This document shows, piece after piece, positions 1 to 8,769 of a stretch of 64,000 nt of DNA. The stretch is from Thermanaerothrix sp034436175 (GTDB taxonomy: Bacteria; Chloroflexota; Anaerolineae; Anaerolineales; Anaerolineaceae). The notes beneath the pieces were generated by a model. The model was not told the origin of the DNA. It was given only the letters and a program-made list of their open reading frames with translations, and ran no database searches. The DNA is taken from contig CAYRUO010000003.1 in the NCBI GenBank assembly GCA_964427505.1, positions 186,001-250,000 of the forward strand. The letters run 5' to 3'. Position numbers and translations under genes: made by a program. Each line of letters begins with the position of its first letter. Position 1 is the stretch's first letter.

Positions 1-511
1 CAATATCAATGAGTTTCTTCCCTGAAGAATGTAGCGCACGCACGGCTTGGCAGTGCTCAACCGATACCACGGCAATTAAAGGCATGCCTTGGCGTTTGGC
101 TTCTAGCCCCACTTCTACCACCACTTCATTGACCCCACTATTTGAAAAGATCATGAAAACATCGGGCGGGGCGAAGACGAAATTGCGCATGATAACCCGC
201 CCCAGGCCTTCAACGTGTTCCAGAAACATCGCCTGTCGTTGTCCGTTTGCACCGACAACAGGATTGTGATAGGTGAGAGAAAGTTCTACAATGGGATGAA
301 AACCCGGAAAACTACCGTGCCGGGGGAACATTTCCTCTACCATCATTCGCGAGTGACCAGTGCCAAAAAGGTGCACTAACCCCCCGTTAGCAATAGTATT
401 GGCGCATAAATTAGCCGCTTTTTCAATGACCTCTAATTGGGTTTGTCGGATACGGCTTAAGATAGTGGCTGCTTTTTCGAGATAATCAACCGCGGCTTGT
501 GCAGGGCTCAT
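1..511 (-). CDS. SIS-domain sugar isomerase-like protein (partial, runs off left edge)
   Basis: The 170 visible residues begin MSPAQAAVDYLEKAA and read into a phosphosugar-binding SIS fold with GTGHSRMMVEEMFPRHG (about residues 50-66) and NSGVNEVVVEVG. This resembles the UPF0309/SIS_13 family of putative sugar isomerases. The C-terminus lies outside the window. The start at 511 follows a GGGAGGG Shine-Dalgarno. It is 34 bp downstream of the GntR gene on the same strand, so it is probably co-transcribed and belongs to the sugar-catabolic locus. SIS proteins bind phosphorylated sugars as isomerases, etherases or regulators. Substrate unknown. Confidence 0.75.
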   Translation of the reverse strand, partial: MSPAQAAVDYLEKAATILSRIRQTQLEVIEKAANLCANTIANGGLVHLFGTGHSRMMVEEMFPRHGSFPGFHPIVELSLTYHNPVVGANGQRQAMFLEHVEGLGRVIMRNFVFAPPDVFMIFSNSGVNEVVVEVGLEAKRQGMPLIAVVSVEHCQAVRALHSSGKKLIDI

Positions 512-545
512 TTCAGATCCCTCCCCTAAGTAAAACGGCATCATT

Positions 546-1319
546 TCAAAGCGTATGCACGACTGTGAACTCAAAACGATCCGAGCGATAATAACTCAAG
601 GTGTGTTCAATGGGTTCCCCATTTTCCAGAAAAGCCGTGGTTTTGACCAAGAGCAAAGGTGTTCCGGGCATGGTTTGAAGTAACTCGGCTTGGTGGGGCG
701 AGGCCGAGGCAGCGCTAAAGGTATGGGTGATACGCGCAATGATCAGGTGATATTCCCGGGAGAGAATGGCATAAAGAGATTGGGTATTGAAATCAAATGT
801 TTCGAGACCTGGGCAATGCTCAGTTATGATGGTGGCGTATTGAATACCCAGAGGTTCATCATCACCCAAGCGTAAACGATTTAAATACAAACAAGGGGCG
901 CCTCGTTGGGATTGCAGGGGTTCGGGAGCTGTTTCATCTATGATACCGGAGGATTGTTTAAGCACAATTGAATGGGGCCGTTTGCCCATTTCTTCGACCT
1001 GTTGAGAGAAAGAGCGATCGAGGAAGAAGCGCTGAGCGTTGTTCGAGGGGGCTAAAACGTAGGTCCCAATCCCGCGATGCCGTTCCAGCCAACCTTCGTC
1101 CACAAGGCGTAGGATGGCACTGCGGATGGTTTGACGCCCAACGTTGTAAAGGTCACATAAGGTGAGTTCCGGAGGAATTAAATCACCCGGTCTCAAGACG
1201 CCGCTGCGGATCAGACGCTTGAGGTCAGCATAGACTTGATAATATAAGGGAAGAGGGTTGTGGGGGTCAGCCGGATGAATATTTAACCCTGAGTTTGAGG
1301 CGTTGGGGGTGAACATCAT
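546..1319 (-). CDS. GntR-family transcriptional regulator with UTRA domain
   Basis: A 257-residue regulator. Residues about 20-90 form a GntR winged helix (PLYYQVYADLKRLIRSG, then the recognition region ELTLCDLYNVGRQTIRSAI and the wing HRGIGTYV). Residues about 110-250 match the UTRA effector-binding fold, which in this HutC/NagR subfamily usually binds a small sugar or organic acid. It lies within the sugar-catabolic cluster and is probably its local regulator. The start has GAGGA upstream. A TATAAT element at 1344-1349 and a TGTTCGAACA palindrome at 1376-1385 precede it, suggesting autoregulation. Ligand unknown. Confidence 0.9.
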   Translation of the reverse strand: MMFTPNASNSGLNIHPADPHNPLPLYYQVYADLKRLIRSGVLRPGDLIPPELTLCDLYNVGRQTIRSAILRLVDEGWLERHRGIGTYVLAPSNNAQRFFLDRSFSQQVEEMGKRPHSIVLKQSSGIIDETAPEPLQSQRGAPCLYLNRLRLGDDEPLGIQYATIITEHCPGLETFDFNTQSLYAILSREYHLIIARITHTFSAASASPHQAELLQTMPGTPLLLVKTTAFLENGEPIEHTLSYYRSDRFEFTVVHTL

Positions 1320-1343
1320 TTTCCTCGGAGTGGATATGTTGCT

Positions 1344-1385
1344 ATTATAAGCCGTTTTTTGTCTTTAAATGCGAATGTTCGAACA
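1344..1385 (-). promoter_or_regulatory. Putative GntR promoter with TGTTCGAACA palindrome
   Basis: On the minus strand a TATAAT -10 element (1344-1349) lies 25 bp upstream of the GntR ATG. No good -35 is visible. The perfect 10-bp palindrome TGTTCGAACA (1376-1385) lies just upstream of where a -35 would be. The same core sits inside a longer 14-bp palindrome at 13680-13693. The operator role is an inference. Confidence 0.5.
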
Positions 1386-1434
1386 AAGTTCTCTACAACA
1401 ACTACACTTTAATCTCACTATATATACAGGTGCC

Positions 1435-2418
1435 TTAAGATCTTGTGTGGTAATGATGTGCCCACAAGGCTGCTCCGATAACCCCGGCGTTGTTACCAAG
1501 AGTGCTGGGGACAATTTCCACACGTTCCTTGGGGGCGACAAAGACCCGCTTATGTAAGGTGCGCCGAATCGGTTCCAGAAGCAAATCTCCGGCTTGGGCA
1601 ACGCCACCGGCGATGACGACCCGTTGAGGGTTAATGGCAACGACCACATTGGCCACGGCGGTACCGATATACCCACCGGCAATTTCAAAGATCTCGCGGG
1701 CGATGGCATCGCCGTTGCGGGCAGCACGGGCGATAACCTCGGGTGTAATGCGATTTAGATCATAATCCACCAGGGTGCCAATTTGCGTGGTCCATCCCTG
1801 TACCACTGCCTTAATACCCATAGCGGCGATGGCCGGACCTGAAGCAAACACCTCCACACACCCATAGTTACCACATCCACAGCGAGGACCGTTGACGTCT
1901 ACTGTGATGTGTCCTAATTCGCCGGCGGTCCCTCCGAAGCCAAGGTGCAGTTGACGATTAATCACCAGACCACCGCCAATCCCGGTGCCGATGGCAAAAC
2001 AGGCCATGGTATCCACGCCTTGACCGGCCCCAAAACGCCATTCCCCAAAGGTAATGGCACGCACATCGTTAAGAATGACCGTGGGGAGCGTCGTCCCCTT
2101 TTGAATATATTCGGCAAGCGGAATGTTGGGCCAGGTCGTAGGAAGGTTAGGCAAAAATAGAACGACCCCGCGTTCCATATCCACCGTTCCCGGTACCCCG
2201 ATGCCTATTCCGCCAATTTCATCAAGGGGAATACCACTTTCTTTAATGACACGGTGGAACAGGTCTATCATGCGTTGAATGACGGCGTTGGGTCCCTCGC
2301 GGGAGAGGGTGGGGGTTGAGATAGCCTGGCGAACTGAACCGTTGGTGACATTGACCAGCGCTGCGCGCAGATTGGTGCCACCCAGATCACATCCAATATA
2401 CCATTCCTTCATAGTCAC
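1435..2418 (-). CDS. ROK-family sugar kinase
   Basis: A 327-residue ROK kinase (glucokinase / N-acetylhexosamine kinase family), which phosphorylates a sugar with ATP. Visible motifs are the N-terminal phosphate loop CDLGGTN (10-15), the catalytic Asn-Asp pair (117-118), GTGIGGG (144-150), and the ROK zinc motif with His170 and CGCGNYGC (Cys180, 182, 187). Start: GTG at 2418 or ATG six bases later at 2412; neither has a strong Shine-Dalgarno. It lacks a helix-turn-helix, so it is an enzyme and not a ROK regulator. It lies downstream of the isomerase and upstream of the GntR gene. Sugar specificity cannot be read from sequence. Confidence 0.88.
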   Translation of the reverse strand: MTMKEWYIGCDLGGTNLRAALVNVTNGSVRQAISTPTLSREGPNAVIQRMIDLFHRVIKESGIPLDEIGGIGIGVPGTVDMERGVVLFLPNLPTTWPNIPLAEYIQKGTTLPTVILNDVRAITFGEWRFGAGQGVDTMACFAIGTGIGGGLVINRQLHLGFGGTAGELGHITVDVNGPRCGCGNYGCVEVFASGPAIAAMGIKAVVQGWTTQIGTLVDYDLNRITPEVIARAARNGDAIAREIFEIAGGYIGTAVANVVVAINPQRVVIAGGVAQAGDLLLEPIRRTLHKRVFVAPKERVEIVPSTLGNNAGVIGAALWAHHYHTRS

Positions 2419-2441
2419 CTGCGTTGTCAGAGAAAATTTTT

Positions 2442-2472
2442 GGGAGGGGTTGTCTTATTTTAAACCCCTCCC
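2442..2472 (-). other. Intercistronic hairpin between isomerase and ROK kinase
   Basis: A perfect 10-bp inverted repeat (GGGAGGGGTT / AACCCCTCCC) with an 11-nt loop lies between the isomerase stop and the kinase start. On the minus-strand transcript it is followed by A-rich sequence and not a U tract. It may be an mRNA-processing or stabilising stem and not an intrinsic terminator. Confidence 0.5.
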
Positions 2473-2481
2473 GTGATTTCG

Positions 2482-3396
2482 TTAATGCACATAAGGTCGG
2501 AGAACATCGCGGGCAATCAGAAAGCCGCGTTTAACCAGATCCTCGGTACCTTCGAAGGCACGGTCTTCATGCTCAATGCTCAGAACGTAATCATACCCAA
2601 CGCGATAGAGCGCACCGATGAATTTTCCCCAGTCCACCTCGCCAAAACCGGGCAGACGCGGAACTTGCCAGCCCATGCCCTGCGAAAGCACACCATTATT
2701 ATAGAGACCTTCGCGGTCAATCATCAGATCTTTGGCGTGTACATGGAAAATACGATCCTTGAACTCATGGACCACCCGCACATAGTCAATCATCTGCAAG
2801 ATAAGGTGGGAGGGATCGAGATTCAAGCCGAAGTTGTCATCCGGGATAATCTCCCACATCTTGCGCCAAATCGCAGGGGTGCTAGCGAGGTTGTTTCCAC
2901 CCGGCCACTCATCATACGTGAAGATCATCGGGCAATTCTCGATGGCGATCTTGATCCCATGTTCACGGGCAAACTTGACAATCGGCGGCCACACCTTGGC
3001 GTATTCTTCTAAATTCTGAGGGACGGTCTTGTTTTTGTCCTTGCCAATGAAGGTGCCTACGATGGGAACTTCAAGCATTTCCGCGGCAAGGATCACTTTC
3101 TTAAGGTGCTCGATAACCGTTTGGCGATGATCAGGATCGGGATGAAGCGGATTGGGATAATATCCCAGAGAGGATATCTGCAATCCATAGGTTTTAAGCA
3201 TGGCTTGAATCTCTTTAGCCCCGGCAGGGGTTAAGTTGGTCACATCAATATGAGTCACCCCTGCATAGCGGCGTTCGGCTTTACCAGGTGGCCAGCAGGC
3301 AATTTCCACCATCTCAAAGCCATTCTCTGCCGACCAAGCCAGAAATTGTTCCAAACTCCATTGTGGGAAGGCGGCGCTGAACAATCCGAGTTTCAT
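2482..3396 (-). CDS. Sugar phosphate isomerase/epimerase (xylose isomerase-like TIM barrel)
   Basis: A 304-residue AP-endonuclease-2-type TIM barrel. The start MKLGLFSAAFPQWSLEQFL and the metal-site segments IAIENCPM, LNLDPSHL, HVHAKD and LSIEHED (Glu, Asp/His, His, Glu ligands) are typical of the IolE/IolI and sugar epimerase family. These enzymes use a divalent metal to isomerise, epimerise or dehydrate keto-sugars or inosose. It lies 18 bp after the Gfo/Idh/MocA gene, a pairing common in inositol and rare-sugar pathways. Start ATG at 3396 has GGAGG six bases upstream. The exact reaction is unknown. Confidence 0.85.
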   Translation of the reverse strand: MKLGLFSAAFPQWSLEQFLAWSAENGFEMVEIACWPPGKAERRYAGVTHIDVTNLTPAGAKEIQAMLKTYGLQISSLGYYPNPLHPDPDHRQTVIEHLKKVILAAEMLEVPIVGTFIGKDKNKTVPQNLEEYAKVWPPIVKFAREHGIKIAIENCPMIFTYDEWPGGNNLASTPAIWRKMWEIIPDDNFGLNLDPSHLILQMIDYVRVVHEFKDRIFHVHAKDLMIDREGLYNNGVLSQGMGWQVPRLPGFGEVDWGKFIGALYRVGYDYVLSIEHEDRAFEGTEDLVKRGFLIARDVLRPYVH

Positions 3397-3414
3397 GGTA
3401 ACCTCCTGTTCTGA

Positions 3415-4581
3415 TTAGAGATCATACTGCACTTCAACCCATTGCCCTTCTTTCGCACTGCGCTCGATGGCTTCGGCGATCAGCATTTCATGATGCCCGT
3501 CTAAGAACGTGGGGAAGTCGGTAGGGGCTGTGTAATCTCCGCGCTCAATATAAGCGTAGATTTTCTTGAAAAGTTGCTTGAAGATGTCCGGGAAGCCCTC
3601 GTTGTGTCCACCCGGGTAAGATGTAATGGCACGGGCTTCGGGAGAAAGCAGAGAGGGGTCTTTCAGTAATAACTCATTAGGCTTATCGCGATATCCTAAC
3701 CAGAGTTCATTAGGACGCTCTGAGTCAAACGCTATGGCTGCTTTGGAGCCGTCAATCTCAAAGTAGAGGCGGTTCTTTCGGCCAGCACATACCTGGGCGA
3801 CCGTCACCACCCCGCGCACATCATTTTCGTAGTGAAGAAGGATGGAGGCGTAATCTTCAGTGTAAATTGGTTGGTCAATATAATCTTCAGGGGTCAGAAG
3901 TTTACCCGTGTAGGTTTCAACGGGTTTAGAGGGTTTCTTACGCACCGGGATAAAGGTTTTGAAATCCGCCATCACAGCCTTAACTTTGAGGCCGGTCAAG
4001 AATGTCATGAGATCCAACCAATGCGAGCCAATATCGGCCACTGCGCGCAGCGTCCCACCCAATTCCGGTTCAAGGCGCCAATTCCAGTCGGTAGGATAGA
4101 GCAGCCAGTCTTGGAGGTAAGAACCCTGCAGGATGAAGAGATCACCCAGCGCACCTTGCTGGATCAGTGAACGAGCATGATGCATAAGGGGATAGAAGCG
4201 CAGGTTAAAGCAGATTGCGTTGACCAGACCCTTTTCACGAGCGAGTTGCACCAGTTCAGCTGACTCGCGACTATTCATCGCCAGGGGTTTGTCGCAAATG
4301 ACGTGTTTGCCGGCCAAGAGAGCGGCTTTGGCTTGGGGATAGTGCAGGTAGTTAGGGGTAGCCAGGTGAACAGCTGTAATTTCGGGATCGGCGATCATGT
4401 CTTCAAAGGAATCATAGCCTTTAGGGATCCCTAATGCGGCTACTTTCTGCTGGGTTTCCTCGCGAGAGCCGGTAACCAATCCTACAACTGGAATATTGAT
4501 GCGCCGTAGTGCTTCAATATGGGCGGGGCCGATAAAACCGGCGCCGGCAACCCCAACCTTGATCGGTTCTTTCTTACTCAT
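3415..4581 (-). CDS. Gfo/Idh/MocA-family oxidoreductase
   Basis: A 388-residue NAD(P)-dependent sugar or cyclitol dehydrogenase. The N-terminal Rossmann fold has VGVAGAGFIGPAHI, followed by the family lysine motif ICDKPLAMN. The C-terminal half is the usual alpha/beta dimerisation and substrate domain with DIGSHWLDLM. I place the start at ATG 4581 because GGAGGG lies seven bases upstream; the longer reading would start inside that Shine-Dalgarno. It sits between deoC and the TIM-barrel isomerase and probably oxidises the imported sugar. Substrate unknown. Confidence 0.88.
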   Translation of the reverse strand: MSKKEPIKVGVAGAGFIGPAHIEALRRINIPVVGLVTGSREETQQKVAALGIPKGYDSFEDMIADPEITAVHLATPNYLHYPQAKAALLAGKHVICDKPLAMNSRESAELVQLAREKGLVNAICFNLRFYPLMHHARSLIQQGALGDLFILQGSYLQDWLLYPTDWNWRLEPELGGTLRAVADIGSHWLDLMTFLTGLKVKAVMADFKTFIPVRKKPSKPVETYTGKLLTPEDYIDQPIYTEDYASILLHYENDVRGVVTVAQVCAGRKNRLYFEIDGSKAAIAFDSERPNELWLGYRDKPNELLLKDPSLLSPEARAITSYPGGHNEGFPDIFKQLFKKIYAYIERGDYTAPTDFPTFLDGHHEMLIAEAIERSAKEGQWVEVQYDL

Positions 4582-4611
4582 GTTCGTTCCCTCCAAATGA
4601 AAATTTTGCCT

Positions 4612-5319
4612 CTACTGACTTGTATTTGAGCGTGCACGAAAAGCGTCCAATATGGCGGCAGTGGCAGTGGCTCCGACGCGGGTTGCGCCAGCATCAATAA
4701 TTTCAAGGATGGCTTCTAGGGTGCGGATGCCACCGGCGGCTTTTACCTGAACGCGTGGACTAACCGAGGCGCGCATCAGGCGCACATCCTCCACGGTGGC
4801 ACCGCTGGGCGCAAAACCGGTGGAGGTTTTAACAAAATGTGCACCGGCTTGCTCAACCAATTGGCAACCGCGCACAATTTGTTCCTTGGTTAGATAGGCA
4901 TTTTCGAGGATCACTTTAACGATGTGTCCTTTGGCTGCGGCAACAACAGCATGAATATCCTCACGCACGAAGTCATCATTACCGGAACGCAACTCCCCGA
5001 TATTGATGACCATGTCCAATTCTGTGGCTCCGTCTTCAAGGGCTTGGAGGGCTTCGGCGACTTTGACCGCAGTAGTTGAGGAACCATGCGGAAATCCCAC
5101 TACCGTGCCCACGGCGACGTCGCTCCCCTTAAGGATCTCACTGGCCAGCCGGACGTGGCAGGGTTTCACGCAAACTGAAGCGACATGATAACGTGCGGCT
5201 AATTCACAGCCTTGAATCACCTCAGTGCGGGTAAGTTCTGGCCGCAGTAGCGAATGATCAATGGTTTTTGCTAGTTGCTCGTAGGTAATCGTCTTACTAC
5301 TTAGGGTAGGGTAAGCCAT
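4612..5319 (-). CDS. deoC: Deoxyribose-phosphate aldolase (DeoC)
   Basis: A 235-residue class I aldolase that cleaves 2-deoxyribose 5-phosphate to glyceraldehyde 3-phosphate and acetaldehyde. Lys164 in VKTSTGF is the expected Schiff-base lysine, Lys193 in KAAGGIRT the second essential lysine, and Asp102 in ELDMVINIG the proton-relay aspartate. Length and motifs are canonical. It lies 17 bp behind the second permease and 30 bp before the dehydrogenase, so it is part of the sugar operon. There it may cleave the phosphorylated product of an unknown sugar and not nucleoside-derived deoxyribose. Confidence 0.93.
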   Translation of the reverse strand: MAYPTLSSKTITYEQLAKTIDHSLLRPELTRTEVIQGCELAARYHVASVCVKPCHVRLASEILKGSDVAVGTVVGFPHGSSTTAVKVAEALQALEDGATELDMVINIGELRSGNDDFVREDIHAVVAAAKGHIVKVILENAYLTKEQIVRGCQLVEQAGAHFVKTSTGFAPSGATVEDVRLMRASVSPRVQVKAAGGIRTLEAILEIIDAGATRVGATATAAILDAFRARSNTSQ

Positions 5320-5336
5320 AAAGACCTCTCTGGGAA

Positions 5337-6281
5337 TTATTGTCGCAGTGCGCGCTGGCGACCATAAGCGGCCAGCAGGACGAGTAAGATAAGTCCATAG
5401 ACGATTTGGCGGAGATGTTCTTCCATGCGCAAGGTGGTGAGCAAACTGGTAATTAGGGTGAGGACGATTGAGCCGGCCATGGTACCCCAGTAACTTCCCA
5501 CACCACCGGAAAGCACTGTCCCACCCATGACAACCGCCGCGATTGAGGGAAGGGTATAGGGGTTACCCAGGTTGAGGAAAACCCGCTCATAATAACCCAG
5601 GAAAATAAATCCGCCAAACGAGGCCAGAGTACTGCAAAGCATATAGGTGGTAACAACAGTGGCTTTGACGTTCACCCCCGAAAGGCGTGCCGTAATGCGG
5701 TTGGTGCCGATGGCAAAGAGATTCTTACCATATCGAGTACGCTGTAACAGCAACCACATTAAGCCGGCAAATGCGGCCCAGATATAGAGAATGCCCGGAA
5801 TACCCAAAAGGAGGGGTTCGGTTGTGATTTTAGACAGCAGCGGAGCCGAACCGCCTTCTAGACTGCCTTGGGTCACGGCGAAAATTAACCCTTGGATCAC
5901 CGTAGCCATACCTAGAGTCATGACCAAGGGCGGAATGCGTAAATAGGCTACCCCAATGCCGTTTAGTGTACCAATGATTACCCCCGCACCCAGTGAAGCC
6001 AAAAAGCCGATCCAGATGCGGTCGTCGCGTTTGCTGATCAATCCATAGGAGATAATCGCGCCGAGGGTAACCATGGCACCTACTGAAAGATCAATCCCCT
6101 CGCCGCCACTGATGATCACCAAAGTTTGTCCCGCGGCAACGATACCGAGGAAAGCGGCCAAGCGGAGGATGTTCATGGCCAATTCAAACGAGGTAAACCC
6201 GGGTTGAATCAAACCACCCAGGAAAAATAGCACCACGGCAAGGGCAAGCGCGATGAGGGTAGGACTGATGCGTCGTTTCAT
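5337..6281 (-). CDS. Ribose-type ABC transporter permease 2
   Basis: A 314-residue membrane protein of the RbsC/BPD_transp_2 family with about eight to ten hydrophobic segments. Family-typical sequences are GEGIDLSVGAMV (near residue 60) and PSIAAVVMGGTVLSGGVGSYWGT (residues about 240-262). It overlaps the upstream permease by 4 bp (ATGA), so the two are translationally coupled and probably form a heterodimeric channel with the double ATPase. It imports the sugar captured by the tandem binding protein. Confidence 0.92.
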   Translation of the reverse strand: MKRRISPTLIALALAVVLFFLGGLIQPGFTSFELAMNILRLAAFLGIVAAGQTLVIISGGEGIDLSVGAMVTLGAIISYGLISKRDDRIWIGFLASLGAGVIIGTLNGIGVAYLRIPPLVMTLGMATVIQGLIFAVTQGSLEGGSAPLLSKITTEPLLLGIPGILYIWAAFAGLMWLLLQRTRYGKNLFAIGTNRITARLSGVNVKATVVTTYMLCSTLASFGGFIFLGYYERVFLNLGNPYTLPSIAAVVMGGTVLSGGVGSYWGTMAGSIVLTLITSLLTTLRMEEHLRQIVYGLILLVLLAAYGRQRALRQ

Positions 6282-7255
6282 GCTTCACGCCTCCCACGGA
6301 TAAGCGCCCAAATACCTGGGCCGGCCAAGATCAGCATCACGGCCAAGCCGTTTACCAATGTCTGCCACCAGGATGGCACATTGGCGAACGAAATGATATT
6401 TCGAATGATGGCTAGGATGAACACCCCGAGGATGGTGCCGATGACGCCTCCGCCTCCGCCGCTGAGGGCTGTGCCCCCTAAAACCACCGATACGATGGAG
6501 GGCATGGTCATATCTAACCCGATAAGGGCGGAGCCGGTGCCAATGGACATGGTGAGCAACAGCCCACTGAGGGCAGCCATCAGGCCGGAGGCAACATAGG
6601 AAAAGAAGCGAATCCATTCAACAGGGACAGCGCTCATGTAAGCCGCATAAGCGTCGCCTCCGGTGGCATAGAGGTAACGCCCAAAGCGAGTTGAGCGTAG
6701 ATACCACCAGACTAAGGCAACTCCTAGAATGACCCAGAGGGGAAAGGTGATCCCTAAAGGTGCACTACGATAGGGCTGCATAAAGAATTCGGGCACACTA
6801 CCGCCGGGACGCGGGAGAACCCACACAGCGATACCGGCAAATATCGAGGACGTGGCGAAGGTGGTCACCAGAGGTTGAAAGCGCAGGAAGGCGATGCAGG
6901 CACCGTTTAGTGCCCCGGCCAGGGTACCGGCCAGCAAGCCTAATGCTACGGCCGTCAGAACTTGGGACTGGGTCGCTTCTGCTCCCATGCGGGTGACCAG
7001 GATGACGTTGACCATGGAGACGATCGAACCGACCGAGAGATCAATCCCTCCACCGATAATGACAATGGTCTGCCCTGCGGCCAGCAAAACCAGGGGTAGG
7101 TAAGTTCGCAGTAACCCTACCAGAGCAATAGGTTTGAAGAAATTTGCCTGCAAACTGGCGTTAACCACAACGCCTATGATCAACAAGAGGAGCGAGAAAA
7201 GGAAATACTGGCGCCCTAAGCGGCGAAGCAGTCCAGAATTCAATGCTGCTTTCAT
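6278..7255 (-). CDS. Ribose-type ABC transporter permease 1
   Basis: A 325-residue RbsC-family permease. The conserved GGGIDLSVGSIV (near residue 68) and the C-terminal PSIVSVVLGGTALSGGGG segment identify the family. Many hydrophobic helices are visible from residue 17 on. It starts 9 bp after the ATPase gene and overlaps the second permease by 4 bp. Two different permeases, as here, are usual for YtfT/YjfF-like galactofuranose or related pentose importers, so the pair need not transport ribose. Confidence 0.92.
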   Translation of the reverse strand: MKAALNSGLLRRLGRQYFLFSLLLLIIGVVVNASLQANFFKPIALVGLLRTYLPLVLLAAGQTIVIIGGGIDLSVGSIVSMVNVILVTRMGAEATQSQVLTAVALGLLAGTLAGALNGACIAFLRFQPLVTTFATSSIFAGIAVWVLPRPGGSVPEFFMQPYRSAPLGITFPLWVILGVALVWWYLRSTRFGRYLYATGGDAYAAYMSAVPVEWIRFFSYVASGLMAALSGLLLTMSIGTGSALIGLDMTMPSIVSVVLGGTALSGGGGGVIGTILGVFILAIIRNIISFANVPSWWQTLVNGLAVMLILAGPGIWALIRGRREA

Positions 7256-7264
7256 GACCTACTC

Positions 7265-8764
7265 CTAGGTACTGCTGCCCATGGCGGCAGCCACAAGTTC
7301 TGAATGCACCAGTCGCTCACCTGACAATTCGGCTGTGATCTTGCCGTCGTGCAATACCAACACCCGGTCACACAGTCCCAATAACTCTTCATCATCGGTG
7401 CTGTAGAAAAGAATGCTCGTGCCTTCTGCACGCAGGTCAGAGAGAATCTTGTAGAATTCGCTTTTCGTGCCGACATCCACCCCCTTGGTGGGATCGTCGA
7501 GCAGGAGGATCTGAGGGCGGCGCAGCAGCCACTTTCCGAGCACAACTTTTTGCGCGTTACCACCGCTGAGGGTGTTGATCGGTTGGTCTAGATTGGCCAT
7601 CACCAGTTTTAAACCGCTGGCAATAGCCATGGCGTCGGCTTGGGCTTGCCGAATGCGAAGTGGAAAACCGTAGTGTTTCCAAGAGGGTAGGAGTAAATTG
7701 TCCAGAATGGATTGGATGGGGAGTAAACCGGCGGTATTGCGTTCTCCAGGGACGTAGGCGATCTGGTGGCGCATGGCATCTTGGGGACGGCGCAATACAA
7801 CCGGACGCCCGTAGAGGTAGATTTGTCCCGAATAGGGGATGGCACCAAAGAGGGCGAGTAGGAGTTCTGCCTGTCCCTGGCCTTGTAATCCACCCAGGCC
7901 CACCAGTTCACCGCGCCGAAGGACTAGGTTGATTGCACGTAGGGTAGTGGTAGAGAGCGATTCGACCCGCAAAATCTCCTCGGCAGTGGATACTTCGAGG
8001 TGCTTACCGTTTGTGCGGGTGGCGACACCCCCCTCAATCATCAGATTGATTAATTCCTGTTTGCTAAGTTCATTGATTGGAGCGGCGGCTACCGTGCGGC
8101 CGTTGCGTAAAACGGTCACCCGATCCGCGATGCGGTAAATTTCATCTAAGCGGTGGGAGATAAAAACAATCGCCATTCCCTGACGTTTCCAGTCTTGGAT
8201 CAGATCAAATAGGCGATTAACCTGGCGCGAATCGAGCGAAGCCGTCGCCTCATCCAAAAACAGTACCGAGGGTTGCCAAGAGAGGGCTTTCAGGATCTCA
8301 ACAATTTGTTTTTCTCCCGGTGAGAGGGCAGAAATGGGCATATCAGGATCTAAATGATTATGAGTCGTGCCCTCAAAGAGCGCCAAGAGTTCTTGGGTGC
8401 GCTGGCGCATCTCCGCATGGCGCAAGATGCCGCCGGTACGTTCCCATTCATGCCCTAGCCAAATATTTTCCGCGATGGTCATGCGGGGAACCAGCGATAG
8501 TTCTTGATAAACAGCCACAATACCCAATTCGCGCGCTGCATGGGGGGTGCGGAAGATCACCTCGCGATCGTTGAGGAGTAGCCGCCCCCCATCGGGAGCG
8601 ACTACTCCGGTAACGATCTTGCCCAGGGTGCTCTTCCCGCTCCCATTGGCACCCACCAGGGTCATGACCTCGCCGGGGTTAACCTCCAGGTTACCATCGG
8701 CTAGAGCGACAACGCCCCCATAATGTTTGACCAGATGTTGAGCGGAAAGTGACACCTTATTCAT
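7265..8764 (-). CDS. Ribose-type ABC transporter ATP-binding protein (two NBDs)
   Basis: A 499-residue RbsA/MglA-type ATPase with two nucleotide-binding domains in one chain. The first has Walker A GANGSGKST (about residues 34-42), signature LSPGEKQIV and Walker B VLFLDEATASLD. The second has a degenerate Walker A region (GLQGQGQAE), signature LSGGNAQKV and Walker B ILLLDDPTKGVD. The weak second Walker A is normal for the family. It begins 5 bp after the binding-protein stop codon. Confidence 0.95.
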   Translation of the reverse strand: MNKVSLSAQHLVKHYGGVVALADGNLEVNPGEVMTLVGANGSGKSTLGKIVTGVVAPDGGRLLLNDREVIFRTPHAARELGIVAVYQELSLVPRMTIAENIWLGHEWERTGGILRHAEMRQRTQELLALFEGTTHNHLDPDMPISALSPGEKQIVEILKALSWQPSVLFLDEATASLDSRQVNRLFDLIQDWKRQGMAIVFISHRLDEIYRIADRVTVLRNGRTVAAAPINELSKQELINLMIEGGVATRTNGKHLEVSTAEEILRVESLSTTTLRAINLVLRRGELVGLGGLQGQGQAELLLALFGAIPYSGQIYLYGRPVVLRRPQDAMRHQIAYVPGERNTAGLLPIQSILDNLLLPSWKHYGFPLRIRQAQADAMAIASGLKLVMANLDQPINTLSGGNAQKVVLGKWLLRRPQILLLDDPTKGVDVGTKSEFYKILSDLRAEGTSILFYSTDDEELLGLCDRVLVLHDGKITAELSGERLVHSELVAAAMGSST

Positions 8765-8769
8765 AGGAC

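Noticed and set aside
7252..7563. Minus-strand ORF overlapping the end of the ATPase gene
   Set aside because: Out-of-frame shadow of the second nucleotide-binding domain.
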